DNA of 64,000 bases from UBA10649 sp963842725 (GCA_963842725.1 CAWJHN010000004.1:1860001-1924000); one strand, 5' to 3'. Counted from the first letter of the stretch, positions 1 to 10,862 are shown. Notes: generated by a model from the sequence alone, not told the origin. Translations and numbers: made by a program.

Positions 1-746
1 TCGCAGCGGGGGAGTCCGAACCGCTGCCGGCCGGGCCGCTGCCGCAGGTGCTCACCTTCGACCGGGTCTCGGAGGCGCACCCGGCGGCGCTGGCGGGGTC
101 ACTGGCCCAGCACGTGAGCCCGCATCTTCCCCGTTCCGCCGACCCGGTCTCCGCTGCGCAGGAGCTGACTCGAATGGCGCTGGTCGCCGGAGCGGCCTCT
201 CTCGCGCGGCACGAGCAGGGCACCGCCGTCGACGCCGGCGGCCTGCTGCCCGACGTCGCCCACAGCAACAGCTGGACCCAGACGGTCGGCGAGGTGGACC
301 CGCTGGAGCTGCTCGAGGTGCAGCTGTGCAACCAGACGGCGCCGTTCATCCTGCTCAGCATGCTGCGCCCGGCGTTGGCGGCCAGCTCGGCGCGGCGCAA
401 GTACGTGGTCAACGTCTCGGCCATGGAAGGGGTGTTCTCCCGCGGCTACAAGGGACCCGGCCATCCGCACACCAACATGGCCAAGGCAGCGCTGAACATG
501 ATGGTGCGCACCAGTTCCGCCGAGCTGTTCCAGACCGACAGGGTGCTGATGACCGCGGTCGACACCGGCTGGATCACTGACGAGCGACCGCACCACACCA
601 AGTTGAGGCTGGCTCACGAAGGTTTCCATGCGCCGCTCGACCTCGTGGACGGCGCGGCGCGGGTCTACGACCCGATCGTGCAGGGCGAGGCCGGAGTCGA
701 CCTCTACGGGGTCTTCCTGAAGGACTACCGCCCGCACCCCTGGTAG
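1..746 (+). CDS. Short-chain dehydrogenase/reductase, 3' part
   Basis: The reading frame is open from base 3 to the stop at 744-746, so the gene begins left of the window and the N-terminal Rossmann glycine motif is not visible. The visible part has the SDR second half: an N-V-S-A strand end (about 130 residues into the visible part), then a long helix N-M-A-K-A-A-L-N-M carrying the catalytic Lys. In the usual Y-x3-K motif the Tyr position appears to be taken by another residue (H-T-N-M-A-K), so catalysis may be altered. It is followed by the substrate loop D-T-G-W-I-T-D. This arrangement occurs in the large SDR proteins annotated only as oxidoreductases. Substrate unknown. A GTG at 48 is an internal codon, not a likely start. 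Confidence 0.5.
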   Translation, partial: AAGESEPLPAGPLPQVLTFDRVSEAHPAALAGSLAQHVSPHLPRSADPVSAAQELTRMALVAGAASLARHEQGTAVDAGGLLPDVAHSNSWTQTVGEVDPLELLEVQLCNQTAPFILLSMLRPALAASSARRKYVVNVSAMEGVFSRGYKGPGHPHTNMAKAALNMMVRTSSAELFQTDRVLMTAVDTGWITDERPHHTKLRLAHEGFHAPLDLVDGAARVYDPIVQGEAGVDLYGVFLKDYRPHPW

Positions 747-890
747 CCGTCCGTTCTGCGGGGCGCGTTTTCGGCCGAACAGATGATGTGTGCAGGCTTC
801 GCCAACTCGAACACGGCCAGTAGTGTCTCGATTACAGAAAGTTGATCGCCTGGCCCGGAACGGGTCAAAGCGCCTCAGGCGCCCAGAGAC

Positions 891-933
891 CACGGTCGGC
901 GGCGGCGGCCCCCGACGCCCGCCGCCGACCGTG
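891..933. terminator. Hairpin between convergent genes
   Basis: A perfect 15-bp stem (891-905 pairs with 919-933) with a 13-base loop lies between the plus-strand dehydrogenase and the minus-strand DoxX gene. There is no U-tract, as is usual for actinobacterial hairpin terminators. It could serve both converging transcripts. Confidence 0.5.
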
Positions 934-974
934 CTGGCCTCTGATCGATCAGGCCCCGCCTCGCGGCCGTCGGC

Positions 975-1352
975 TCAGCCGAGCGGAACCGGGCCGAACC
1001 GCAGGACGGCAACCACCAGGGCGATCACGCCCAGCACGATCGCGGGCACCGACTGCGCGATCGGGTCCTTGAGTCGCTGGTGGGTGATCACTGCCCCGAC
1101 CATGGTCAGGAAGAGCCCGAGCGCAGCCAGGCCGGCGAGGGGATCGGCGAACTTGGTCACCAAGGGCAGCAGCAGGCCGAGGGCGCCGAGCGCCTCGACG
1201 GCGCCGATCCCTCTGATCTGCATCGGGGAGAACCCCTGCGCCCAGGCCATCTTCTCGACCAGCTTCTCCTTGGGCTGGGTCGCCTTCATGACGCCGGCGC
1301 CGAGGAAGGCCAGGCCGAGCACGATCTGCAGGATCCATGCGAGTGTGTTCAT
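975..1352 (-). CDS. DoxX-family membrane protein
   Basis: A 125-residue protein with four hydrophobic segments (about residues 3-22, 45-65, 72-92 and 101-120). The first helix ends in L-G-A-G-V-M-K and is followed by a charged loop and G-F-S-P, a layout typical of the small DoxX/DUF4870-like family. These are quinol-interacting or redox-partner membrane proteins, but most actinobacterial members are uncharacterised. It is probably transcribed alone, between two genes of unrelated function. Family assignment is fairly safe; the cellular role is not known. Confidence 0.5.
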   Translation of the reverse strand: MNTLAWILQIVLGLAFLGAGVMKATQPKEKLVEKMAWAQGFSPMQIRGIGAVEALGALGLLLPLVTKFADPLAGLAALGLFLTMVGAVITHQRLKDPIAQSVPAIVLGVIALVVAVLRFGPVPLG

Positions 1353-1373
1353 GCGCGGAGACTAGCTGAACGT

Positions 1374-2171
1374 TCAAGCAACGTCCCAGCGGGTGAGGAC
1401 CTCTCGCCCGGCCGGCAGACCCCGCACCGCCGCCGCCACCGCCAGCGCCTTGGCCTCCAGCGCGCCCTCGGCCACCACGCTGATCCGGGCAACGCCGTCC
1501 GCAGCCATCGGTCTGCCGGTGGCCGGGTCGACGATGCGGGCCGTCCGCACCGAGGAGAGCGCCTGACCGGGGCGCAGGCGGACGGCGCCCGTCCCCCCGG
1601 CCACCGGAACCAGCCACCCGCCGCTGGGGGCCGGGCCGGCGGTCACCACATCACCACCCAGGTCCAGCAGCACCCCGGTGTCCAGCAGGCGCGCCACCCG
1701 GGCCGCTGCTCGAGCCACCAGGTCCGCCTTCGCGATCGCCGTCAGGTCGAGTCGCACCCCAGGGGGCAGGGTCAGCCGCCGCCCCCGCAGGTGAACCGCC
1801 TCCGCCCCCGCTGCACGGCGGCGACCAGACGTCGCGGTTCCGTTGTCGCACACCGGAACCCACGGCGCCCGTCGCCTGGCGCCGAGCAGTTCGGTCGTGT
1901 TGCCCACCGTCGGGTCGCACCGGCCGGCAGTCAGCGCCGCGGCGTCGAGGGCGAGCCGGATCAGCCGAGCCAGCTCGGAGCTGATGGTGATCTGCCGTCC
2001 GGTATGCCGGATCAGACGGTTCGCGGCGCTGCGCGGGTTGTCGGCGTCCGCCAGTCGCTCGGCGCGCCGCAGGTCGTCGAGGACCAGTCGACGGGCCGAG
2101 CCCAGTGCTGCCGGGTCGAGGGTCTGCAGCCGGATCGTGGTTCCCCAGGCCGCCCAGGTGATCGAGGTCAT
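1374..2171 (-). CDS. apbE: FAD:protein FMN transferase (ApbE family)
   Basis: 265 residues. ApbE proteins use FAD and Mg2+ to attach FMN through a phosphoester to a Ser/Thr of flavoprotein targets. Seen here: the D-P-T-V-G segment near residue 85, the L-D-L-T-A-I-A-K-A helix start near 140, the L-L-D-L-G-G-D turn near 165 that binds the flavin and metal, and the C-terminal I-V-D-P-A-T-G-R-P near 215. I chose the ATG at 2171 because the ORF upstream of it lacks conserved sequence. Length is at the short end of the family. No NqrBC, RnfG or flavin-reductase target gene is adjacent, so its substrate protein must be elsewhere. It is divergent from the glycosyltransferase gene, with a 152-base gap. 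Confidence 0.5.
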   Translation of the reverse strand: MTSITWAAWGTTIRLQTLDPAALGSARRLVLDDLRRAERLADADNPRSAANRLIRHTGRQITISSELARLIRLALDAAALTAGRCDPTVGNTTELLGARRRAPWVPVCDNGTATSGRRRAAGAEAVHLRGRRLTLPPGVRLDLTAIAKADLVARAAARVARLLDTGVLLDLGGDVVTAGPAPSGGWLVPVAGGTGAVRLRPGQALSSVRTARIVDPATGRPMAADGVARISVVAEGALEAKALAVAAAVRGLPAGREVLTRWDVA

Positions 2172-2323
2172 GGGAGGAGGATCGTCGCTGCGGATGAAGC
2201 CTCGCCGGGAGCAGGCTGTGGGAATCCTGTGACTGGTGTCCCGCCGACCACCCGCGACGCGCACTCAGCAATCTCCCAGGGTCTGTGCAGTGTCCATGGA
2301 GGCGGGCACGGCAGGCTGGGCCC

Positions 2324-4375
2324 ATGACCGCGACCACGCCTGCTGCCATGCCCGCGTCCGGGCCCGGGTCATCCCCTCCGCCGGACCCGGCCGGCCTCGA
2401 CGGCGGTCTGGTGGACGCCGAACGCTGGGAACGGTGGGAGCGGTGGGTGTTCGCGGCGCTGCTGGCCGGCACCGGGCTGCTCTACCTGTGGGGCCTGGGG
2501 GCCTCGGGGTGGGCCAACTCCTTCTACTCCGCCGCGGTCCAGGCCGGCTCGGTGAGCTGGAAGGCCTTCTTCTACGGGTCCTCTGACGCGGCCAACGCCA
2601 TCACCGTGGACAAGACGCCGCTGTCGCTGTGGGTGATGGCGCTGTCGGCCCGGGTCTTCGGGGTCAACTCCTGGAGCATCTTGGCGCCACAGGCACTGAT
2701 GGGCGTGGCCTCGGTCGGACTGCTCCACCTCACGGTGCGGCGCTGGTTCACCCCGGCGTCCGGTCTGATCGCCGGTGCGGTGCTGGCACTGACCCCGGTC
2801 GCGGTGCTGATGTTCAAGTTCAACAACCCCGATGCGCTCCTGGTCCTGCTGCTGATCGGTTCGGCATACGCCACCGTGCGCGCGCTGGAGGCCGCCGGCA
2901 CCCGATGGCTGCTCCTCGCGGGCGCCCTGGTCGGGCTGGGCTTCATGACCAAGATGCTGCAGGCCTTCCTGGTGCTGCCGGCCCTGGCCCTGGTCTACCT
3001 GATCGCGGCCCCCACCACGTGGCGGCGCCGCCTGGTGCAGTCGCTGGGGGCGCTGGCGGCCGTGGTCGTCTCCGGCGGCTGGTGGGTCGCCGTGGTGGAA
3101 CTGATCCCGGAGGCGTACCGCCCGTACATGGGCGGTTCCCAGAACAACAGCGTGCTCGAGCTCACCCTGGGCTACAACGGGCTCGGCCGGTTGAACGGCA
3201 ACGAGACCGGCAGCGTCGGGGGCGGGGCCGGACGCGGTTGGGGCGAGACCGGTCTGGCCCGCATGTTCGGCGGTGAGATCGGCGGTCAGGTGGCCTGGTT
3301 GCTGCCGGCCGCCCTGGTCCTGCTGGTGGCCGGGCTGTGGCTTCGGGGTCGCGCGCCGCGCACCGATCGGATGCGGGCCGCCTACCTGCTGTGGGGACTC
3401 TGGCTCGTGGTCACGGGCCTCACCTTCAGTCTGATGGCCGGGATCTTCCATGCCTACTACACGATCGCGCTGGCTCCGGCCATCGGTGCCCTGGTCGGCA
3501 TGGGGGCCGGCGACCTGTGGCAACGTCGGCGTCACCCCGCCGCGTCGGGTCTGCTGGCGCTCACCCTGGCGGGTACGGCGCTGTGGTCCTGGCAGTTGCT
3601 CGGCCGGTCGGCCGATTTCTACCCGGTCCTGCGTGCTGCCGTGATCTTCGTCGGGCTGGCCGCCGCCCTCGCCCTGCTGGTCGTGGGCCGGGCCGGACGG
3701 CGTGTGGCCGGCGCGGTCGCGGCGTCCGCGGTACTGATCGGGCTGGCCGGGCCGGCGGCCTATGCCCTGCAGACGGCGACGACCGGGCATGCCGGGGCGA
3801 TTCCGACGGCGGGCCCCCGGGTGGCCGGCGGCTTCGGGCCGGGCGGCGGTCCGCCGGGCGCCGGGGGTCGTGCCGGCGGACCGATGCCGGGTGCCCCGGG
3901 CGCGCCAGGTACCCCGGGAGCCCCGGGCGCCCAGTTCGGCCCGCCGCAGGGCCAGGCCGGTCAGGCAGGTCCGCCCGGCCAGGGGGGACCGGGTGGTGCG
4001 GGCGGCATCGGCGGCCTGCTGAACGCCGCCGAGCCGAGCGCGGAACTGGTCGCGGCCCTGCGGGAGAACGCCTCCGCCTACACCTGGGTGGCGGCGGCGG
4101 TCGGCTCGAACGCGGCGGCCGGTGCTCAACTGGCCACCGGCCTTCCGGTCATGTCGGTGGGTGGATTCAACGGCAGTGATCCCTCGCCGACCCTGGCCCA
4201 GTTCCAGCAGTACGTGGCCGAGGGGCGGATCCACTACTTCCTCGGTGGAGGGGGAATGCGGCCCAACGGCGGCAGCACCAGTTCGAGCGACATCGCGGCC
4301 TGGGTGCAGGAGACCTTCGCCGAGACCACCCTGGGCGGAGCGACCGCTTACGACCTGACCCGCGCGGGCGGGTAG
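2324..4375 (+). CDS. ArnT/GT39-like membrane glycosyltransferase
   Basis: 683 residues. The N-terminal half (about 35-480) carries ten or more hydrophobic helices. An early extracellular loop contains Y-S-A-A-V-Q-A-G-S and later D-K-T-P-L-S-L, the motif order of the actinobacterial YkcB/ArnT-type glycosyltransferases that use polyprenyl-phosphate sugars. The acidic residue in the first loop normally acts as catalytic base. After the last helix comes a collagen-like Gly/Pro stretch (about 495-560, repeated G-A-P-G units) and then a soluble C-terminal domain typical of this subgroup. The ATG at 2324 is preferred over an ORF start at 2285. The next gene, an FKBP lipoprotein, follows after 49 bases, so the two may be co-transcribed. 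The acceptor is unknown; cell-envelope glycosylation is inferred. Confidence 0.5.
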   Translation: MTATTPAAMPASGPGSSPPPDPAGLDGGLVDAERWERWERWVFAALLAGTGLLYLWGLGASGWANSFYSAAVQAGSVSWKAFFYGSSDAANAITVDKTPLSLWVMALSARVFGVNSWSILAPQALMGVASVGLLHLTVRRWFTPASGLIAGAVLALTPVAVLMFKFNNPDALLVLLLIGSAYATVRALEAAGTRWLLLAGALVGLGFMTKMLQAFLVLPALALVYLIAAPTTWRRRLVQSLGALAAVVVSGGWWVAVVELIPEAYRPYMGGSQNNSVLELTLGYNGLGRLNGNETGSVGGGAGRGWGETGLARMFGGEIGGQVAWLLPAALVLLVAGLWLRGRAPRTDRMRAAYLLWGLWLVVTGLTFSLMAGIFHAYYTIALAPAIGALVGMGAGDLWQRRRHPAASGLLALTLAGTALWSWQLLGRSADFYPVLRAAVIFVGLAAALALLVVGRAGRRVAGAVAASAVLIGLAGPAAYALQTATTGHAGAIPTAGPRVAGGFGPGGGPPGAGGRAGGPMPGAPGAPGTPGAPGAQFGPPQGQAGQAGPPGQGGPGGAGGIGGLLNAAEPSAELVAALRENASAYTWVAAAVGSNAAAGAQLATGLPVMSVGGFNGSDPSPTLAQFQQYVAEGRIHYFLGGGGMRPNGGSTSSSDIAAWVQETFAETTLGGATAYDLTRAGG

Positions 4376-4424
4376 CGTGGTGCGAGGTTCCACTCCCTTT
4401 CCGTGTCGATACTCCGAGGTTTCC

Positions 4425-5480
4425 GTGACATCTGGCCTTCGCCGGCGCACCGTCCGCTCCCTGCCCCGTACCGGTCCTGGCCCGGTGGTCCTGATCGCCG
4501 CGGCGGCTTTCGCGCTCGCGGGCTGCGGCGGCGGGACGAGCACGACGGCCTCCGCCGGCCCGAGCACCTCGGCGTCGGCTTCCGGCTCGGTCGCGGCCTC
4601 GCCGTCGGAGTCGCCCGCCGCTGAGGAGACGACGCCCGCGGTCGAGGCCGCGACCAAGCCGGTACGCACTTCGGGCGTCGGCGTGTCAGTCACCGGTGAC
4701 GTCGGCCAGAAGCCGGCGCTGACCGTGCCCGCCTCCGCGCCGCCGGCCGGGCTCAAGACGGAGGTGCTGGTCGCCGGGACCGGGCCGACGGTGCTCAAGG
4801 GACAGACCATGGTGGCCAACTACCTCGGCCAGACCTGGGTCCCGGCCGACGGCAAGGCCAACATCTTCGACAACTCCTACGACCGGAAGTCGCCGGCCGC
4901 GTTCCAGATCGGCACCGGAAAGGTGATCGAGGGCTGGGACGCCGGGCTGGTGGGCCAGAAGGCCGGCAGCCGGGTGCTGCTCTCCATCCCTGCTGCCCAG
5001 GCCTATGGCACCGCCACCTCGGCAGACAACGCCCTGGCCGGCCAGCACCTGCTGTTCGTGGTCGACATCCTCGGTGCCCTGGACGCGAACGCCGCTGCCT
5101 CCGGCGCGGCCGTGTCCCCGGTGCCTGCTGGCTTCCCGAAGATCGAGTCGGTGCCGGGCAAGCAGCCGTCGATCACTTCTGTCGCCGGGGTGAAGGCGAC
5201 CGCCGAACCCCGCTCGGCCCTGCTGGTCAAGGGAACCGGTGCCGCGATCGACCCCACGAAGTACCTGGCGCTGCAGATCGTGCAGACCGACACGGCCACC
5301 GGCAAGCAGACCCAGGGCACCTGGGGCCAGGGCGCCGAAGTGGTTCCGGCCACTGACGTGCTCACCGTCGCCACGGTGCTGAAGGGGCAGAAGGTGGGCA
5401 GTCGGGTGATCGCCGTGACCGGTGCCGCCACCGACGCGGAGAGCGTCGTGGTGATCGTGGACGTCATCGGCCAGTTCTGA
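4425..5480 (+). CDS. FKBP-type peptidyl-prolyl isomerase lipoprotein, two domains
   Basis: 351 residues from GTG 4425, which has an AGG five bases upstream. A signal peptide ends in L-A-G-C-G (lipobox Cys near 34), followed by a Ser/Thr/Ala-rich stalk, so the protein should be a lipid-anchored extracellular chaperone. The first FKBP domain (about 100-215) keeps V-A-N-Y-L-G, F-D-N-S-Y, F-Q-I-G-T-G-K-V-I-E-G-W and the A-Y-G loop that form the proline-binding pocket. The second domain (about 230-351) retains the fold (V-L-K-G-Q-K-V-G-S-R-V) but lacks V-I-x-G-W and is probably catalytically dead. FKBPs speed cis/trans proline isomerisation during folding of exported proteins. It follows the glycosyltransferase in the same direction. 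Confidence 0.5.
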   Translation: MTSGLRRRTVRSLPRTGPGPVVLIAAAAFALAGCGGGTSTTASAGPSTSASASGSVAASPSESPAAEETTPAVEAATKPVRTSGVGVSVTGDVGQKPALTVPASAPPAGLKTEVLVAGTGPTVLKGQTMVANYLGQTWVPADGKANIFDNSYDRKSPAAFQIGTGKVIEGWDAGLVGQKAGSRVLLSIPAAQAYGTATSADNALAGQHLLFVVDILGALDANAAASGAAVSPVPAGFPKIESVPGKQPSITSVAGVKATAEPRSALLVKGTGAAIDPTKYLALQIVQTDTATGKQTQGTWGQGAEVVPATDVLTVATVLKGQKVGSRVIAVTGAATDAESVVVIVDVIGQF

Positions 5481-5504
5481 TCGCCGACGGCGGCGGAGTC
5501 GAGG

Positions 5505-8283
5505 ATGGTGCCCGGGCTCGGTGAGGCCGACGAGGTCGTCGCCGCGCTGCACCGCGCCGGAGTGCCCGAGGCGTCCTCGAGCGTGGCCCGACGGGCCCAG
5601 TACTCCTCCGACGCCTCGCTGTACCGGGTGGTCCCTCGAGCCGTCGCCTTCCCGCGCACCACGGAGGAACTGACGGCCACCCTGGCCACCTGTCGCGATC
5701 TCGGAGTACCGCTCACCATGCGTGGCGCGGGCACGTCGATCGCGGGGAACGCCGTCGGCCCAGGCGTGGTCGTGGACACCAGCCGACACCTGAACGCCGT
5801 GCTGGAGATCGACCCCCAGGCCCGGACGGCGCGCGTGCAGCCGGGCATCGTGCTGGCCACGCTGCAGAAGGCGGCAGCCCCGCACGGCCTGCGGTTCGGG
5901 CCCGACCCCTCCACCCACAACCGCGCCACGCTCGGCGGCATGATCGGCAACAACGCCTGCGGCTCGAGGGCCCTCGGCTACGGCCGGACGTCGGACAACG
6001 TGGTCGCTCTCGACGTGCTGACCGGTACCGGCCAGCCGTTCGGCCCCGCCCAGTGGGCGGCGTTGACCGCGCTCGCACACTCGCATCTTGCGGTGATCCG
6101 CACCGAGTTCGGGCGCTTCGGCCGCCAGGTCTCCGGGTACGCGCTGGAGCATCTTCTGCCCGAGCGGGGCGGCGACGCCGCGTCGTTCCTGGTCGGCACC
6201 GAGGGCAGCCTGGGCGTGGTCACCGAGGCCACCGTGCGACTGGTCGCCGCGCCCCAGCACACCGTGCTGGTCGCGCTCGGGTACGCCGACATGGCCGCCG
6301 CCGCCGACGCGGTGCCTGCCCTGCTGCCGTTCTCGCCGGTTGCGGTCGAGGGTCTGGACGCGCGGATCGTGGACGCGGTGCGGGCCCGGGCCGGCGAGCG
6401 TGGCGGCGCCGCGATCCCCGAGCTGCCCCGCGGAACAGGGTGGCTGTTGGTCGAGCTGGCCGCCGCGCCGGGTCAGGGGCCGGCCGAGCTGGCCGACCGG
6501 GCGCAGCGGCTGGTCGCCGCAGGTGGCGCGCTCGGAGCCCGAGTGGTCACGGATGCCCGAGAAGCCCTGGCGCTGTGGCGCATCCGTGAGGACGGCGCCG
6601 GGTTGTCTGCGCGCAGTCCGCGCGGTCTGCCGGCGCACGCCGGGTGGGAGGACTCCGCTGTGCCGCCCGAGCGGCTCGGCGACTACCTGCGCGAGTTCGA
6701 GGGGCTGCTGGCCGACCACGACCTGACCGGTATGCCCTACGGCCATTTCGGTGAGGGGTGCCTGCACATCCGGCTCGACCTTCCGCTGGAGCGGGCGGAC
6801 GGCTCGAGCGTGCTGCGGGCCTTCCTGCTGGACGCCGCCCGCCTGGTGGCCGCCCACGGCGGCTCGATGTCGGGCGAGCACGGTGACGGCCGCGCGCGCA
6901 GCGAGCTGCTGCCGCTCATGTACTCACCCGAAGCGTTGCACCTGTTCGCCGACGTCAAGGACCTGCTCGACCCGGACGACGTGCTCAACCCCGGGGTGAT
7001 CGTGCGCCCGGCCCCGATGGACGGCGATCTGCGTCTGGCCCAACGGCATTCGCTGGCCGACATCGCGCACGGAGTGCACCAGTGCACCGGGGTCGGCAAG
7101 TGCCGGGCCGACACCACGGGGGCCGGCGGGGTGATGTGCCCGTCCTACCTGGCCACCCGGGACGAGAAGGACTCCACCCGCGGGCGGGCCCGGGTGCTGC
7201 AGGAGATGGTGAACGGTTCGCTGGTCACCGGCGGCTGGCGGGCACCAGAGGTGCTGGAGGCGCTGGATCTGTGCCTGTCCTGCAAGGGCTGCGCCTCGGA
7301 CTGCCCGACCGGGGTCGACATGGCCGCCTACAAGTCCGAGGTGCTGCACCAGGCCTTCCGCGGCCGGCTGCGCCCGATGGACCACTACGCACTGGGATGG
7401 CTGCCGTTGTGGTCGAGGCTGGCCGCGGTGGCGCCGTCCGCCGTGAACCGGCTGCTCGCCGTCCCGGCCCTGGCCGCCGCGGTCAAGCGGGCCGGGCGGA
7501 TCGACGGCCGTCGTCCGTTGCCGGCCTTCGCCGGCGAGACCTTCCGCGGCTGGTTCGCCGACCATCAGCCGGCGCAGAGCGGCGGAGGGCGCGCCGTCCT
7601 GCTCTGGGTGGACACCTTCACCAACCACTTCTCGCCGCAGGTCGGCGTCGCCGCTGTGCGGGTGCTGGAGGCAGCCGGGTACAGCGTGCAGATCACCGAT
7701 CGCGAGCAGTGCTGCGGGCTGACCTGGATCTCCACCGGCCAGCGGGGAGTGGCCCGACGGCTGCTCTCGCGCAGCATCGAGGCACTCGAACCGGCTGTTG
7801 CGCAAGGGATTCCCGTGGTCGGGTTGGAGCCCTCGTGCACCGCGGTGTTCCGGGACGACGCCCGCGACCTGGTGGGACGCACGATCGAGGTGGCGACCCT
7901 GGCCGAGCTGCTCGGCGGGCCGGACGGCGCCGGGCTGCCGGACCAGCTCCGCCGGCTGGACGGCGTCAGCGCCGTGGCCCAGCCGCACTGTCACCAGCAC
8001 GCGGTGCTGGGGTTCGAGGCCGACGCGGCGCTGCTGCGGGCGGCCGGCGCCGAGGTGACCGCGGTCGGCGGGTGCTGCGGCCTGGCCGGCAACTTCGGCG
8101 TCGTGCAGGGCCACTACGACGTCTCGGTGGCAGTCGCGAACACCGCGCTGATGCCCGCGCTGGAGGCCGCATCCGGACGCGCTGGTGCTGGCCGACGGCT
8201 TCTCCTGCCGCACCCAGATCGATCACCTGGCCGACCGCCACCCCCTCCACCTGGCCGAACTGTTGGCCGCCCACCTCCCCTAG
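5505..8283 (+). CDS. FAD-linked oxidase with Fe-S C-terminal half (D-2-hydroxyacid/D-lactate dehydrogenase type), frameshifted near its end
   Basis: About 925 residues when corrected. The N-terminal half is a GlcD-like FAD_binding_4 domain: G-A-G-T-S-I-A-G-N near 70-80, G-G-M-I-G-N-N-A-C-G near 145-155, and G-H-F-G-E-G-C-L-H and G-E-H-G-D-G-R near 410-470. The second half has two ferredoxin-type Cys clusters (from about 526 and 590) and two CCG-type motifs (about 734 and 855), as in GlpC/LutA proteins. Such fusions oxidise D-lactate, glycolate or D-2-hydroxyglutarate and pass electrons to the quinone pool. An extra T near 8174 breaks the frame; without it the protein ends at the TAG at 8281-8283 with a normal C-terminus. 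As written, translation runs to 8321 through a proline-rich nonsense tail. Substrate is uncertain. Confidence 0.5.
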
Positions 8284-8304
8284 AAGCAGGGTTCAGAGCA
8301 GGTC

Positions 8305-10828
8305 TCAGAGGGCGGCGGTGAGGGCGGCGGCGACGTCGGCGACGTGGGGCTCGCGCAGCATCGACAGGTGATCGCCACTGACCTCGACCAGGTGCCACTC
8401 GCCGGTCAGATGCCCTGCCCAGGCCGATCGCTGGGCCTTCTCGGGAGACTCGGCGGCGATCACCACCGCCCGGCCGGGGTAGGGCGCGCTGCGGTGGTGG
8501 CGCCCGACGAACGACGTCAGATCGTAGAACCGCCAGTAGTTCCCGGTGCCGGGCGTGGTGGCCCAGCCGGTCGCGGCCAGGCCCAGCCCGGCCCGCAGCC
8601 GCTTCACCAGCGGGCGCGGCTCCGGCTCCGGGTGCATCGCCGGGTCCGGGGGGAAGGAGTCGAGGATGGCCAGCAGCTCCACCTCCTCGCCAGCGGCGCG
8701 CAACTGATGAGCCATCTCCAGGGCGATCAGGCCGCCGAAGGAGTGCCCGGCCAGTCGGTAGGGCCCTTGCGGCGTAACGGACTTCATCGCTCTGATGCTG
8801 CGCCGGGCGGCGCGCTTCACGGTCCAGTCCGGCAGGCCGCGGCGTTCCATCCCGTGCATCTGCAACGCATACGACGGCTGGTCCTCACCCAGGCGCCGGG
8901 CCAGGGCCACGAACGCCACCCCCAGTCCGCCGCCCCCGGCGACGAAGAACATCGGTGGCGCAGAGCCCTTGGGCTGCAACGGGACCAGGACAGCGCCCAG
9001 GGCATCGGGGGCTCGGCGCAACCGGGCGGCGAACTGGCGCACCGTGGGCGCCTCGACCAGGACGCTCGCGGTGACCTGCTCCGCCGGCACGCCGAGCTGA
9101 CTCACCGTGGCAGCCAGTACCGCTTCGGCGGCCAGGGAGTCTCCGCCGAGTTCGAAGAAATCGTCGTCCGGGCCCACCGATTCCAGTTCGAGGGCCCCGG
9201 CCCAGACGTCGGCCACGGCCTGCTCCCAGTCGCTGACCGGCCCGTAGGTCTCCGGTCCGCCGATCGCCGGCGGTTCCGGCAGCGCGGCCCGATCCAGCTT
9301 GCCGCGATCCGTGCGCGGCAGCGCCTTCAGGAACAGCACCACCTCGGGAACCATGTGCGTGGGCAGGATCGAGCGCAGCTCCGCCCGAACGGCAGCCGCG
9401 CTGGGCTGCTCGGCGGTCGAGACCAGGTAACTGACCAGGCGGGCGCCGTCCGACCCGGGCCGGGGGGCGCTCACCGTGACCGCCTCGGTCACGTGCGGCA
9501 GGGTGAACAGCGCGGCGTCCACCTCGCCCGGCTCCACCAGGTAGCCGCGGATCTTCACGCTGTGGTCGCGCCGGCCGAGCAGCCGCAGCACGCCCTCGTC
9601 GATCACCCCGACGTCGCTGGTGCGGTAGGTGCGCGTGCCGTCCTCGTTCTGGGCGAACGACGTCGCCGTGTTCTCCGGGTCGTTCCAGTAGCCCGAGGCG
9701 AGGTAGGCCGTGGTCACTGTCAGCACGCCGGGGGAGCCGTCCGGCTGCGCGGAGCCGTCGTCGCCGAGCAGTCGCAGCACGGTGTCGCCGACCGGTCGCC
9801 CGACCGGCAGCGGCCCGGCCAGCGGCGGGTGGTCGGCCGGCACCGCGTACTCGGCGATCAGACCGGTCTCGGAGGAGCCGTACCGGTTGCGCACCACGCA
9901 GGTCGGCGGCAGCAGCGCCCGCGCCGCCTCGACGTCACGCCCGTGCGCTGCCTCGCCGGCGATGGTCAGCGAACGCAGCCCGGACAGCAGCGTGGGATCG
10001 GGGCGGGTGCCGATGAAGGCCCGCAGAATGGCCGGGCTGGAGTGCATCACGGTCGCCCCGACCCGGTGCAGCCAGGACGGCAGGCCGGCGATCCCCGAGC
10101 CGCGGACGTCGTACAGCTCCATCCGCGAGCCGACCATCAGCCCGGCCACGGTCACCATCAGCCCGGCATGGAAGGCCAGTGGCAGCGTGTGCGCCACCAC
10201 GTCGTCCGCGCCGTAGCAGCCGGTGTCGATCGAGTTGGTCCAGGCGTCGCGGACCAGCATCCGGTGATCGTTGATCACCACCTTGGGCCGGCCGGTCGAA
10301 CCCGAGGTGAACGCCAGCGCAGCCGGCGCCGAGGGGTCAGGCACCTGTGCCCACAGCTCCTCGACCTCCACCGGACCGCCGGCGGGCAGGAGGATCTGTT
10401 CGGCGATCTGGGTGGCGACCTCCGCCGTGTCGGGGTGCACCACTGCGGCGGTGGCCCCCGAGCGCTCCAGGAACACCTTGCAGCCGGGCCGCGGGGGTGC
10501 GCGGGTCGAGCACCACCACCGGGTGGCCCGAGGCGAGGATGCCCAGCAGGGCGGAGACGGCACCCGGCTCGTGCGGGTGCAGCAGGGCCACAGGTGCCCC
10601 CGCGGGAACGGCGGCGCGCACCGCGCGCAGCACCGCGACCGCCTCTGCGGCCAGCTCGGCGTAGCTCAGGGCGCGGTGTGCGTCGGCCACCGCGACGGCG
10701 TCCGGCTGGGCCAGGAGGACGTCGCGGAAGCGGGGGACGACGCCGGCCTGGGCGTCGTCGAGAGCGATCTGGCGGACAGGCCTACCGGCGCTCCGCGCCG
10801 CCGTCTCGGCGGCGATCTCCGAACTCAT
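8305..10828 (-). CDS. NRPS-like A-PCP-TE enzyme (frameshifted)
   Basis: About 840 residues in three domains, no condensation domain. Adenylation domain (about 30-480): core motif T-S-G-S-T-G-R-P-K near 176, N-R-Y-G-S-S-E-T near 315, the Y-R-T-S-D segment and the C-terminal G-K-L-D-R lysine. Carrier domain: E-L-G-G-D-S near 562, whose Ser takes phosphopantetheine. Thioesterase: G-H-S-F-G-G near 694, with a late His in G-D-H-L. In the substrate pocket, the position where amino-acid-activating domains carry an Asp appears to hold His (L-A-F-H-A-G), which suggests a carboxylic acid other than an alpha-amino acid; this is inference. One extra base near 10487 splits the gene; removal gives A-A-R-L-K-V-F-L-E-R. 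It is last in a three-gene minus-strand run with the hydrolase and the Gfo/Idh protein. Confidence 0.5.
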
Positions 10829-10862
10829 CTGTCGAACCCCCGGGTCCAGGAAGGCACCGACG

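Noticed and set aside
2369..4819. Very long open frames on the opposite strand of the glycosyltransferase, FKBP, FAD/Fe-S and A-PCP-TE genes
   Set aside because: They are shadows created by the extreme G/C third-position bias. Their translations are Arg/Gly/Pro/Gln-rich without motifs, while the genes chosen have recognisable domains.
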